In this document: piece after piece, positions 32,829 to 44,242 of the stretch
Position numbering within the stretch: the stretch's first letter is position 1
Layout of the letters: every line of letters starts with the position of its first letter
Assembly: GCA_024803745.1 (NCBI GenBank)
Contig: JANJXV010000039.1
Coordinates: forward strand, 10,539,001 to 10,603,000
DNA from: Megascapheus bottae
Lineage: Eukaryota > Chordata > Mammalia > Rodentia > Geomyidae
Length of the DNA stretch: 64,000 bases
Direction of reading: 5' to 3'
Position numbers and translations under genes: made by a program
Notes under the pieces: model-generated
What the model saw: only the letters and a program-made list of their open reading frames with translations
Database searches by the model: none
What the model was told of the DNA's origin: nothing

Positions 32829-33484
32829 AAAGGTGGATGAGAGAAAACAGTGCACATGGACCAATTTTCAGCTGAACAAGCAGAGAGGCAGAGAAGTTGG
32901 GTTACTGATTCAATATCTTGCAAAGCATCCCAAAGCAAGTAGCATCTGGAGAAACCAAGAATAGTTATTAAGGCTGAGGCCATATCCAGAGCTTATGCTT
33001 GCACTAATACTCTAGACTTTTCTCCCAGAGCCCAGCCAACTTTAGGCTCTTCATAAATATTTGAATGAATGTATCCTTGAAGTAGCCACAGCCAGCAGAA
33101 AACCATAGAACCATTAAGTAGCATGTTTCTTTGCTATTTCTTGCGATCCAAATTTTAGAAATGTAAAGATTCAGGAGACTTATGTTTCTTCCTATCTTTC
33201 TTCCTGCCATTCTTCTGCCATTCTTTCATGTTATAGCTGGGGAAGAATCTCCGATGCTCCAAAGAAATCTCTACAGAACTCTGTGGAATCTTTGCCCAGG
33301 TCAGTTACCCTTCCTTTCCTGTTGTTTGTGGTTTCTGAAAGGCACACCCAATTGCCCAGATGAAGAAATGAGCAACCGCTCAGTCAAGACCTCATTAAAA
33401 TGCTCTTAGATATTCCTCAGTAAAAACATGTGAGCTTGGTTGGTTACATCCTCAGAGTGGTCCAGATGGACCATCAGGCATGTG
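32829..33484. other. Unique DNA, no gene seen
   Basis: Single-copy-looking. Frames of 62-75 codons on both strands lack features. Confidence 0.5.
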
Positions 33485-33537
33485 CACACACACACACACA
33501 CACACACACATGCACACACACACACACACACACACAC
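33485..33537. repeat. (AC)n microsatellite with one TG interruption
   Basis: AC units broken once by 'atgc' at 33510-33513. Confidence 0.98.
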
Positions 33538-34481
33538 TTCAACTAAAATTTTCAAACTGGCTGATTCTCAGCCTTCCAGTTAGGTCCCTATCAAGAATTA
33601 ATGCAATAGCATGCACACATCATTACTGAAAAGTGGGGGGGGGGGAGAGGAGAGAAAAGATTTCTCCGCTGTTTTTTGCCAAGTGTTTCCTATATAACAG
33701 TTTTATCACAAGTCTTGACAGCTTCCATAAAAATTCCAGGCATCCCTCCTATCAACAGTCCTCTTTGTACTAAGTTATTAAACATTAAATTTTTATTCGT
33801 CATTTGTATTCTGTTATGCAAAATAAGTTCCTTGATAAGATGTGTCTTCTTAATTGGGCCCTTGATGCTTCTTGGATCGCAATTGTCAGATTAGCTGGAA
33901 GAAGAGGTACTATCTCCAGCCAGCTAGCTATCAAGAGACCAATAGCTTTGGAACAATGATATTAAGTTAGAGAGGCCAATTGGAGGGCAGAGCCAGGCTC
34001 AGGTGAAGGTTTGCATCTGTGCATGTCTTATGCTCAAGCACTTTTCTCCTGGCATCAGCAGGCCTGATGGAAATAGATTTGTTTATTGTTTACAACATAC
34101 AGCTGCGGGCATGGCTGCCTGGGAGTTGTAGAAAGATTGAAGGAAATTTGTACAGAGACTAAAATATTGAGCTTTGCTCCCGTCAGCAGTCTCTGGAAAT
34201 CTTATTGTCGAAAACTTTATCTAGTTGTAACCTTCCCTTGGGTGATTTTCATTTGCAGCTGCTCTGTGATGTCTCTTCTTCTGTTCTCCCTTCCTCCTCC
34301 CCCCCCAACAATCCCCTCCCACCTCTCTCCCTTCCTTTCCTCCCCTACCTCACTCCCACCCCTCCCATCAAGGCCAGTACTTGGCAGTGTTTGTGTGTGT
34401 GGGGGGGGGGGTAGTTCTTTCTGACAGGGCCACACATAAGGACCTGGTGACAGGTCAGCCATCTTTCCTTTCTCCAAGACA
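33538..34481. other. Unique AT-rich DNA and a pyrimidine patch
   Basis: A G11 run lies at 33635-33645. 33660-34260 is even AT-rich sequence. 34280-34375 is C/T-rich, and a G-rich run follows at about 34400-34411. Frames across the C/T patch are low complexity. Confidence 0.5.
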
Positions 34482-34509
34482 CAGGCGCGCATGTGTGCGC
34501 GCACACACG

Positions 34510-34560
<51 letters not shown>
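34482..34560. repeat. (GC/AC)n then (AC)n microsatellite
   Basis: Begins with alternating GCGC/ACGC units and becomes perfect AC from about 34515. Continuous purine-pyrimidine alternation. Confidence 0.95.
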
Positions 34561-34561
<1 letters not shown>

Positions 34562-34887
34562 TCCTGGCTCAAGTCACCCTCCTGCCCCCAATCCCCACCC
34601 TGTGTCTGACCAGCTGGATGGACTCTGGGCTCATGTTTCTTTTGCCAGTCCAACAAGGATTGCCCAAGAACCAGAGAGGGATCTAGTCACAGAGGAAGGC
34701 AGTTGGACAATAAATTAGACCTTCTGTTTGCTCACCTTCTCATGATATTTGTACTTACCACATGATGCTGATGTCAGCCTCTGCACATTTCTCTTTGTCC
34801 TCAGATGATATGGTAGGGGAAAAGATAGACATCCAACACACAAAAAATGAAACAAACAGATTTCTAAAAATTTAGGAAAACAAGGAA

Positions 34888-35096
34888 TCTCAGCTGGGTA
34901 CTCGTGACTGCAATCTTAGCTGCTCAAGACCCTGAGATCTGAGGACTGTGGTTCAAAGCCAGGTAAGGCAGATAGATATGAAGGACACTTATACCTAATG
35001 GACCAGCCAAAAGCCAGAAGTGGAGGTGTGGCTCAAGTGGTAAAGTTCCGGCTTGTGTGGAAAAGCCAAGTGAGAATTCCCTGAGTTCAAGCCCAA
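34888..35096 (+). mobile_element. B1-dID-type SINE
   Basis: 'tgtggttcaaagccaggtaa' and 'gaggtgtggctcaagtggta' are clear. The tail leads directly into a (TG)n array. Confidence 0.9.
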
Positions 35097-35098
35097 GT

Positions 35099-35145
<47 letters not shown>

Positions 35146-35172
35146 TACATGTGTATGTACACACACACACCA
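35097..35172. repeat. (TG)n and (AC)n inverted pair
   Basis: About 20 TG units, an 18-bp palindromic spacer of ACGTAC/GTAC type, then AC units. All of it alternates purine and pyrimidine. Confidence 0.9.
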
Positions 35173-35270
35173 CCAGACACATACCATACAAAACAGAGAT
35201 TCTGGGAAGATGACTGTCAGTTGGACTGAGTGGGAATGGACTTTAGTTTTGGTTTCTAAAACTTACCCTG

Positions 35271-35470
35271 GGGCTCAGAGTTTAGCCTAGTGGCAGTGGT
35301 AGAGTGCTTGCCTTGCAGGCACAAAGACCAAGGTTTAATTCCTCGGTACCACACACATAGCAAAAAGCTGGAAGTGGTGCTGTGGCTCAATTGGTAGCAC
35401 TCTAGCTTTGAGAAACCCCCGCCAAGGACAGTGCTCAGGCCCTGAGCTCAAGCCCAGGACTGGAAAAATA
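35271..35470 (+). mobile_element. IDL-Geo-type SINE
   Basis: Sense copy. The A box is duplicated or decayed ('gcctagtggcagtggtagag'); the B box reads GGTTTAATTCC, two changes from GGTTCGATTCC. The right monomer ends 'caagcccaggactgg'. Confidence 0.9.
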
Positions 35471-35472
35471 TT

Positions 35473-36362
35473 AGCATGTCTGTGTCCATGCAAGTGTGTT
35501 TTGTGCACATTCGTGTGCTTATGCCAGTATGAGTGTTTGTGTCTGCAAGCATGTATGTATATCTTCATATTTTCTCTGTGCATATGCCTAAGGTATAGCT
35601 GTGTGTGTTTGTGTATTTCTCTGTGTGTACATATGTTGCATGTGTGTCCACACACATGCGCCTGCATGTACATCTGTCTCAGTGTGTCTATGTATTTATG
35701 TGTCTATGTAAAGATCTGGGTTGTGTTTCTACATATTTGCATATCTCTCTGTGTGCATGTGCGTCTCTGCATGGATGTATGTACATGTCTAGATGTTTGT
35801 GCATGTCTGAATTTGTGTAGGCAATGTGTGCTGCATGCATACCTATTTATATGTCTCTATGTGTATATGGTATATCCCTGTATATTTGTTCTTATCTCTG
35901 ATTATATGTGTGTATGTCATGTGTCATATATACACTTAAATATTTATGTGTCAAAATATATGTGTATGTGTATGTGTGTATTTGCCTGTGGCGCATATAT
36001 GCATCTGTGTCTGTACATATGTATCTTTATGGAACCTATGTATGCCTGTATACCTTTGGGTGTCTGTGTTGTCTCTATGTCTGGGAGTCTGTGTGTGTCT
36101 CTGTAGGTATGTGTGTATACATGTGCTCCTCTGTGCTTACCTGTGTATATGTCTGGCTCTGTAGATATATGTGTATATTTACCTCTGTGCATACACATGT
36201 GTATATGCATGTGTCTGTGTGTGATTACTCATGTACCTGTGTCTTTGTAGATATATATGTGAATACATACTTGTGTATATATATCTCTGTACATGTATGT
36301 GTAGATGCATATCTTGGGATATGTATGTCTGTAGCTCTGTGCATACATGTATACATGGGTGT
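35473..36362 (+). repeat. 0.9-kb degenerate TG-rich tract
   Basis: Irregular TGTGTATG / CTGTGTACATATG-like sequence across 890 bp. It keeps several frames open on both strands (up to 232 codons, rich in Cys, Val, Tyr and Met) purely because TGTG/TATG phases avoid stops. No protein is supported. Confidence 0.85.
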
Positions 36363-36454
36363 CTCAAAGAGAGCAGGAGTTCCAGTGCTGGTGCATGTAA
36401 GAGAGACAGAAGAGGCGGAGGGGGGAGGGAAAGGGGGGCAGAAATGAGGATAGG

Positions 36455-36660
36455 GAGAGGGAGAAGGAGAGAGAAGACTGGGTCAAAGGTTTACTCCCCA
36501 AGAACATAGCCCCAATGATCTAGTTCCTTCATCTAAGCCCTACCTATGAAAGATTCCACCTTCTCCAAATTATACTATCAAATTATGAATCCATTAAGTG
36601 GTTAATCCATTGATTAGGTTAAAGTTCTCATGGTCCAATTACATCTCTGTGGAATGATGG
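36455..36660 (-). mobile_element. LTR-like remnant (same broad family as 2866-3450)
   Basis: 'caaattatgaatccattaag', 'ggttaatccattgattaggt' and 'agttctcatggtccaatt' match the reversed internal part of the same old LTR group as I recall it. Confidence 0.45.
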
Positions 36661-37020
36661 GGATTTTATCATTCATTCTATCATTTTATCCATTCTTCCA
36701 TCATCATTCATCCATCCTCTCATTCATTATCGACCCATCATACATCCATTCTCTTGTCCATCATCTCATCATTATCCATCCATCATCTGCCATCTCATCT
36801 ATTATTCATATAACAAACAGCCACTAATCATCTTCTAGCCCATCATCCCATCCACTATCCATCCATCATTCATGTATTCTCCCACCCATGATCTATCCAT
36901 TATCCATCCATTCTCTTGTTCATCATCTCATCATTATCCATCTTCATCTATCATCCCATCCATTACGAATCCATCATCTGCACATCCTTCTCTTGCCCAT
37001 CATATGATCCATCCTTCCAG
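36661..37020. repeat. Degenerate (CATC)n/(ATCC)n tract
   Basis: Units such as CATCCATC, CATTCATT and CATCATCTC over about 350 bp, interrupted but of one theme. Confidence 0.9.
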
Positions 37021-37754
37021 CCATTGTTCACTGAGAACCTGTTTTCTCCATCTCTTCTCTGAGTACCTTCCCAACGGCATATCCATAGCTAGACTCTCTC
37101 CAAACTGTGCCAAGTTGTCCATCAGTGGTATCAGCCTTCTGCTTTGCTGTTTAGGAATCTCAGTGAAAATGACACACCAACTAAAATCCCAAAGCTGATT
37201 CTCAATGGCTTTATTGGGTTTGTCATCCCTCTTGAGCTCATCACAGTGAATGAAAGACAAAATATACTTGAGGGTAGCCTGAAGTGTCTCTCATGTCTAC
37301 CCTTAGCTCTTCACTACAGAGCTGGTCTTTACATAGGTTGAGAGCAAGGGTGTGTGATTTGACACTCCAAGTCCCTAGGCTTTGAGAGAAAGATCTAGAA
37401 CTTTGGGGTGTGACCAAAAGGCTTTCATAAGAGGTCCTAGCCTGTCTCACCAGCCAGGCTTCTCCTTAAGCCTAACACTGAATGGTCCTCTGGATCTTTC
37501 TCTATGTGTTTAACATGTTATATACCTCCTAAGCCCATAGAGCTGTGTGCCCGGAGTTCTACTTGTCTGTGAAAACTTTCCCATGTTTCGTTCTTGATGA
37601 ACAGCGCATGCATGACAAAAGCCTTTGAAAAAATCCTTTGAAGTTCTGATAGTCTGCTCACCCCACCTCTGTTTGCATATAATAGTGATATAAAGCCAGT
37701 AAAAGCTGTGTCCAAGGCAAATTTCTGCAGTGTCTGATTTGTCTTTATTTACCA
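37021..37754. other. Unique DNA, no gene seen
   Basis: Overlapping opposite-strand frames 37000-37341. No motif is recognised. Confidence 0.45.
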
Positions 37755-37985
37755 ACACTGGTCCTTGAACTCTGGATCTTGGTACTGTCCCTCAACTTTG
37801 TCACTCAAGGTTGTCCCTCTACCACTTGAGCCATAGCTCTACTTCTATTCTTTGTTCATTTGTTGGTTACTTGAAGATAAAAGAATATCATGGACTAGCT
37901 GCCTGGACTAGCTTTAAATTAATTGGGATCCTCATATCTCAGCCACTTAAGTAGCTAGGATTATAGGCATGAGCTATCAAGAGCA
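37755..37985 (-). mobile_element. B1-dID-type SINE
   Basis: Antisense and diverged; 'ctctaccacttgagccatag' and 'aagtagctaggattataggc'. Confidence 0.8.
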
Positions 37986-39949
37986 CACTTTCATCTTGAT
38001 AGTGAGCATCCAATGTCATGAATGACATAGACTCTGGCTCAGGTAAATAGACAGCTGAGGCCCTACCCACCTGGAACTCGAAGCTTGTGACTCAACTAGA
38101 AAGGAACATGAGGGTTCAAGATCCTATAACACCTACAGAATTAAGGTCCCAAATTACTACTGAAGACAAAGAAAGTCCATGATTTGAGTTAGCTTCTGTG
38201 CAGGCCTAGCTTCACAGAGGCAAATTCAGAGGACTTGAACCTTCAAATCCTTCTCCACATACACACAGACTCTGGGAAGGATGAGACCCACACTGTCTCC
38301 ATTCTAAATACATATAGGTTAATGTAAAGATCACTATTTTCTGGTGAACCTTAATTCTCCCAGGATAGAGGACTCTTTTTGCCGAGTACATTGAAGAACC
38401 ACAGCTAGCCACTTGGGGGTCTCGAGTGGGTCTGGGCTTCAGCGCCTGTCTGTGTTTTGACATTTCAGATTTGTAGAGGTCATGTGTGCCGTGGGACTGG
38501 CTTGCTAGAACACTGATGATCGGATTCCTGGCAGGCTCAGGCGCAGGAAATTCCGGTTTCAAGATGCCTCATTATCTGCAGGTGTCATAATGGAAAGCTG
38601 CACACTGAGCTGTCAATCACTTAGCACCATTTGGAGACGTACCACTAGATGCAAGCTTTCTCTGACTTGTCCCTCTGCTCAAGGAAGGAGGGAAAAATGG
38701 TCCAGGCAAGCAGTTCTGTAGTCTCCAGTGAGACAGGACAGATTGGTCACCTGGTAGAACAAGTGGCCCTCCCACGATGGCATCTGTCCCCCAAGAGGAG
38801 CTTCAGCGCGGTGTGGCTTTCAAGGTAGAGCCAGCTTCCAGAATACTTACCCAGGTAGAAGACTGTTGGTCAGAGGCCACAATCTTTCCTACCTCTCCCC
38901 CATCTTCTAGTTTACCTCCTCCCCACCTGAGGCCTCCCCCAAGTCCTATCCCTCCCCCCTCCCATACCCTACCAGAGGTGACCTGTTAAGCCTTGTATCT
39001 GGAATGCCATCCAAAGGCTAAAGCAAATGGTTCTAGGTTTACTTAGTTGCCTTTCTCTCTTCCCTTTTGTATTTGCGAAAAACACAATTTTATGGAATTA
39101 AAGGGTAGATAGGGAGCAAGCCATTCTCAGCATAGCTACATCGCCTAAAGCAAGTTATTAACACCTCAAAACCAGAGACATGAGGATAACCCCTAACCAG
39201 CCTGCAAAGCCTCTAGGAATGAAGAACCAGGGCAGAAGGTATGAGGGCATAATGGCATCACCATACCCTTTCTACTTGCTTTCCACCTTCCTACACCCTT
39301 CCTGATACTCCTGTGTCTGCCTTTTCCTCTGTTCTTTCCCATTTCTCCTTCCCTCCCTCCCTTCCTCCCATTCTTTCTTTGCTCCCTCCCTCTTTCTTTA
39401 CTCCTACCTAGGAAATGACAGGGACAATTCTCTCTCCACCTCAGCACCTCCCAGCTCCTTCCTGATCACCACCACCCAACCTTAAGAGCCGCCAGATCCC
39501 AGGAGAAAGCTGCAGAGTCCCTGTCTCACTAGGGACCAAGCGTGAGGGGAGGAGGGGGGCTCCCTGCATTATGAAAACCACTACTGATGTGGAGACCAAC
39601 TGACACACATTTTACTTTTAAATGCACACATTGATTGATTCTTTCTGACAACATTTTCTTAAAGGCTTTTTTCCCCTCCTAATGAATTTGAGCCTTTGCG
39701 AATGGCGAGTGATTGATAGAGCTGCAGACAGACAGCTTCAAGTTTCTGTGAAGATGACAACTCCGGGTTGGTGGCAGCGCTTCTGGGCTCCGGTGAACAG
39801 GAAAAAGGGAGGGGGATTTCCAGGTACGACAGCCTTGATTTCCTGTCTTACTTATCCTAATAGTGGCTTTTGATTCCTGTGTCTTAGACAATCATTGCAT
39901 CTGGAAGATTTGCATGCATGATAGCAAGACGTCAAGGGAAGTTTAAAGC
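37986..39949. other. 2-kb SINE-free unique block
   Basis: Mixed sequence. 38870-38980 is C-rich. 39300-39410 is a C/T-rich stretch that makes an Arg/Gly-rich minus frame. 39600-39880 is even and repeat-free and may be conserved. No gene is recognised. Confidence 0.5.
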
Positions 39950-40145
39950 CTCATGCAGATGGCTCACGCCTGTCATCCCAGCTACTCAGGAAGCTGAGAT
40001 CTGAAGATTGAGGTTCAAAGTCAGCACAGGCAGGAAAGTTTCTGAGACTCTTATCTCTAAATAACCACCAGAAGTGGAGATGTGGCACCAGTCATGAGTG
40101 AAAAAGCTAAAGGACAATCCCCAGGCCCAGGATGGCACAATGAAA
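39950..40145 (+). mobile_element. B1-dID-type SINE with shortened right monomer
   Basis: 'ggctcacgcctgtcatccca' and 'ctactcaggaagctgagatc' are strong. Part of the right monomer is missing around 40085-40100. Confidence 0.85.
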
Positions 40146-40509
40146 AAGCCAACACAGAAACAAAGAGAGGCCTTCACGTTGGAGTGTATAGATTAGGAAG
40201 GTTTTAATGTTGGGGTGCATACTCGGAGAACTGTGTGGGCTGTTTTTCCATTAGCCAGACCAGAACTAGTGATTCCGAATATCACCCTGCTATTTAAGTT
40301 ATTGGCAGACCATCGAATGGAATCATTTGAACAGCACTGGAATTTAAGATTGGTAAATGATACAAGACTAGGCATTCACACACAGTGAGACCAAAGGAGG
40401 AGACCCTTAGGAAAAGAACACGAAGGTGTAATGCCCAGGTGTCGCTTATCATACAAATAATATTTATTGAAATAAACTCATGGAAATGGAACAAGAGGTT
40501 TTTTCCCCC

Positions 40510-40706
40510 TTTTTTGCCAGTCCTGGGCTTGAGTTCAGGGCCTGAGCACTGTCCTTGGACTTTCTCAAGGCTAGAGCTCCACCACTTGAGCCTCAGCACC
40601 ACTTCTGGTTTTTTTTTTTTCTATGTATATGGTACCGAGGAATCGAACCTAGGTCTTCGTGCATGCTAGGCAAGCACTTTAACCACTAGGCCAAACTCCC
40701 AGCCCT
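40510..40706 (-). mobile_element. IDL-Geo-type SINE
   Basis: Antisense, high similarity to the copy at 3181-3390, including 'gccagtcctgggcttgagtt' and 'gagcctcagcaccacttctg'. The two may belong to one young subfamily. Confidence 0.92.
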
Positions 40707-40709
40707 AGG

Positions 40710-40772
40710 AATGCATTCTTTACCTGACTTATGTAACTGTAACCCCTCTGTACATCTCCTTTCCAAGAAACA
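40710..40772 (+). mobile_element. Unnamed retroposon 3' end, copy 3
   Basis: 'cctgacttatgtaactgtaa' is identical to copy 1 over those 20 bases. Its upstream part is missing, cut off by the neighbouring SINE. Confidence 0.6.
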
Positions 40773-41119
40773 CATTCAAAGAAGATTCATCATAATCAAA
40801 GATACTTTAGATCCTGTTTAATAATGAGTCAGATCTGGATCTTTTTGTGGCTTAGCCACTTGGGCTAAATGGACTTACACTATTTGACATAGCTCACAAT
40901 CCAAGTATGAACATCCATTTCATGACCCCTCCCCGCCCCACATACACACAAACATATCTATCTATGTCCAACATTCCAGGATCCTGCCATGTCCTTGTTC
41001 TAACCTTGACCAAGAAAATGACCTTTTATGTCTGGGCTAAGCTGTACCTTGGTATGGAAATACTTATGGTATCAAATTTCCCATTAGGATGTGTTAGAGC
41101 TCCAGAAAAATATAAAGAG
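40773..41119. other. Unique DNA, no gene seen
   Basis: The 83-codon frame 40907-41158 runs into the next SINE. No features seen. Confidence 0.5.
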
Positions 41120-41335
41120 GTAAAAAGCTGTGCACTGCACTCACCCCTGAAATCCTAGCTATTCAGGAAGCTGAGCTTCCCAGTTCAAAACCAACCCAGG
41201 CAAGAAAGTCCATGAGACCCTTGTTGCCAATGAACTGCCAAGAAACAGAAGTGGAGTTGTGTCTCAAAGAAGTAGAGTGAAAGGAGTTCGGGGAACAGTG
41301 CCCAGGCCCCTACAACTGACAAAACAAATAAAACG
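41120..41335 (+). mobile_element. B1-dID-type SINE
   Basis: 'aaatcctagctattcaggaa' and 'ggagttgtgtctcaaagaag'; the right monomer is worn. Tail (CAAA)n. Confidence 0.8.
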
Positions 41336-41749
41336 AAATTAAAAAATGAGAGCTCAGTTTGTCATTCTCACAGGAATCTATGGGTGGAAGGCTGGTCTTG
41401 ACTTTCCTGGCTTGCAAGTACTGAAGAAGCTCTGTGCATGAATGCCTGTCTCCTTCCAGATTTCTAGAATATTCATCCATGGAAGGAAAGCCAGCTCTTT
41501 CTTTCCATTTTGGATGGGGAGTGAATTGCTTTGTTTGATTAGATATGATGAGAATATCTCAGGGTGAGATTTGTTTTGTTTTATGTTTATGGCATTTTGA
41601 TCTGCATTTCATTTGAAGCAATTAAAAAAGAAAGTGATCCACACTCTGCCTTTAGGTTAGCTTGGTTGACTAAATTGATATTATTAATAATTATAATAAA
41701 TTAAAAGAGAAGTGGATCTCTGACAGGCCTCTACCATGTCCCAAAGCCC
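41336..41749. other. Unique DNA, no gene seen
   Basis: AT-rich 41550-41710. No repeat or gene recognised. Confidence 0.5.
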
Positions 41750-41981
41750 TTTTTTTCCCCCTGTCAGTCCTGGAGTTTGAATTCAGGGCCTGAGTGCTGT
41801 TTCGGAGCTCTTTTGCTCAAAGCTATTGCTCTACCACTTGGAGCTACAGTTCCACTTCTGGTTTTCTGGTGGTTCATTGGAGATAAGAGACTCTTGGACT
41901 TTCCTGCCCAGGGTGGCTTTGAACTGTGACCCTTAGATCTGAGCCTTCTGAGTAGTTAGGATGACAAGTTATGAGCCCCCA
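41750..41981 (-). mobile_element. B1-dID-type SINE
   Basis: Antisense; 'ttctggtggttcattggaga' and 'gagtagttaggatgacaagt'. Confidence 0.88.
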
Positions 41982-42090
41982 TTGTGGAACCCAGAGTCTT
42001 ATTGAAGTTAACTTTACTCTTCTGTTGCCCATTCTGGCAGACTATTGTGGACTCTTGCCATATTATCATGGTTTGTAACAGTGCAAGAAA

Positions 42091-42328
42091 TCAGGTACCA
42101 AAGGCTCATGCCTGTATTCCTAGATACTCATATGATTGAGAGCTGAGATCTCGAGTCAAAGCCAGCCTGGGGCAGGAAAGTCTGAGATTTGTCTCCAATT
42201 GAGTAACAAAAATCGGGATATGAGCTGTGGTTCAAGTGGTAGTGCACTAGCCTTGAGCAGAAAAAAAATAAAGCTAAAGGACAAGACCTCAGCTCTGAGT
42301 TCAAGCCCTAAACCTAGCACCAACAACA
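42091..42328 (+). mobile_element. B1-dID-type SINE
   Basis: 'aaaggctcatgcctgtattc' and 'gtggttcaagtggtagtgca'; an A-run at 42263-42270 interrupts the right monomer. Confidence 0.85.
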
Positions 42329-43248
42329 CGTTCTGAAAAATTACAATACAAAGAAGTATATCTCCTGTTCTACATTTTGTATTTCCACAGGGGTTCACTC
42401 CGAAATGCAACAGAACTAAACCCTAGAGGATACCACAGCCCCACCCACTCCTGCGAAAAATCACAATCCCAAAGACATGTGCAAGAAGAGGACAGATGGG
42501 TGAGAAGGCGTTCACCAAAGGACCCTAAAGGAAAGAACCGTTAGAGGGGGTCTCTCAAGGAAAACTCAGTGGAAATTCAGTGTGGGTCATACTCTGTCTC
42601 CTAGGCAATACTTCAGAGTGACATGGCAGAGCAGTAAATTACAGAATCTTCCAGGAAGGGTGCCAGAGAGCTTGACATTTCACATCCACTCACACACTGC
42701 CAGCTGTCACCAGGAGAAACAAAAGGCAAGCACTACCTAGGGTTCCATAGCTAGCCTGTTATTCACACCACACTCCCCCCACCACCCCGGCCAAATTTAG
42801 AAGCACCTACCTTCACCTCTGACAGGCTAATGTCCAGAGACATAGGTCCAGATGCAAGTTTGATCAACTATTACGGCACACATGTCGCAGAAATCACACT
42901 TTGTGGATATACAAATTGGGCTTCGCATAAAATTGAAAAAGCCGAGAGCGTTGGCCTCAGATTTACATTTTTCCCTGTGAGGGTTCTTATGACTAAAATA
43001 AGGCATTGTAGAAAATTCCAATGACAGATACAAGAAGAGTCGGAAAACATCGATCAGTCCACTGCCCCCATTATAATTATCAATTGTATTATAAATCTTT
43101 TGAGGGAGATCTATCATAGAGATAACATAATGTATATATAATTAACACATGTAGAATATAATTTAATATTATGTATAAATATGAGTCTTCTGGTAGAAAT
43201 ACAATGACAGCATTTGTCATAAAAAGAAAAAAAAATGCCAGAGTTTCT
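42329..43248. other. Unique DNA, no gene seen
   Basis: Mixed then AT-rich from 42800. The 96-codon minus frame 42827-43117 has no recognisable domain. Confidence 0.45.
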
Positions 43249-43484
43249 GCCCTGTGCTGGTGGCTCAGGCCTGTAATCCTAGCTACTCAGAAAGCTGAGC
43301 TAGGAGGGTCTCCATTCAAAGGCAACGTGGGCAGAAAACTCTGTGAGATGCCAGTCTCCTACTAACTGCCAAAAAGCTAGAACTAAGCTGTGGCTCAAGC
43401 AGTAGGGTGGCAACCTTGAGTGAGAAAAAAAAAAACAACTATCAGACACCTCCCAGGTTCTCAGTTCAAGCCCCAGTTCTGACA
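43249..43484 (+). mobile_element. B1-dID-type SINE with (CA)n tail inside the duplication
   Basis: Sense copy with 'ggctcaggcctgtaatccta' and 'gctgtggctcaagcagtagg'. The SINE plus the following CA array is flanked by CAGAGTTTCT (43239-43248) and CAGAATTTCT (43535-43544), a 9/10 match. Confidence 0.9.
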
Positions 43485-43485
43485 T

Positions 43486-43486
<1 letters not shown>

Positions 43487-43537
<51 letters not shown>
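43487..43537. repeat. (CA)n microsatellite (SINE tail)
   Basis: About 25 CA units directly after the SINE body. Confidence 0.98.
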
Positions 43538-43539
<2 letters not shown>

Positions 43540-43995
43540 TTTCTTTATTCGAGGATGATGTGATACTGTATTAATTGAGCAAACAGTGCTTTAATCTAGC
43601 AAGAAATTTTCAACCAATCATTCAATTTCATGTTGATATTTCCTCTTCTAAGTCGCAATTAATGCACTTATAATTTCAACGGACGCTTTGGCTTTGTTTG
43701 CAGGTCAATTACAGCTTCTTAGGGAAAAAAAATCATTTCTACACCCACACTGGTGAACTTTTCATTATTTTCTATTGGTGTTATTATCTTAAAGTTATTT
43801 AGGAAGGGGTCTTAAGTCAAAATGCCAGTTCATGAATGCAGTGCATCTTGGTCAATGTCATCGCTTCCATCCTCTCCCCTCCCCTCCAGTCACCTGCCTC
43901 CATGTCTACATATGTACTTTAAATAGTACCATGTTGGTAATGTTGAGTGTGATTCAAACTCTTTGAATATTTATCTGTTTATTCATTTATCTAAT
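43538..43995. other. Even AT-rich unique DNA
   Basis: No repeat recognised; 43540-43800 has the look of conserved non-coding sequence. No gene. Confidence 0.45.
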
Positions 43996-44212
43996 TTTTA
44001 GTCCAATCCAGGACTGAATTGTGTCCTTAAACACCTCGAGGCTGATACTGTACCACTTGAACCTCAGCTACATTTCTGGCTTTTCTTGGTGTTGAACTGG
44101 AGATGAGACTCTCATAGGCCTTTCTGCTCAGGCTGGCTTTAAACCATGATCCCCAAATCACAGCTTCACACAGTAAATAGGATTAGAGGTGTGAGTCACC
44201 AGCACCTCACTG
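43996..44212 (-). mobile_element. Old B1-dID-type SINE
   Basis: Diverged antisense copy; 'ctgtaccacttgaacctcag' and 'ggattagaggtgtgagtcac'. Confidence 0.75.
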
Positions 44213-44242
44213 ATAGCTTATTTGTAAAGAATATCAGTGATT

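Noticed and set aside
35408..36447. 232- and 179-codon Cys/Val/Tyr-rich frames
   Set aside because: They lie in a degenerate TG-rich tract where several frames on both strands are open together; there is no domain or coding signature.
36661..37020. CRISPR-like array
   Set aside because: The CATC/ATCC units are a simple repeat with no constant-length spacers, and the sequence is mammalian.
38850..38872. U1 snRNA-like start 'atacttaccca'
   Set aside because: The match ends after about ten bases; the rest does not follow U1.
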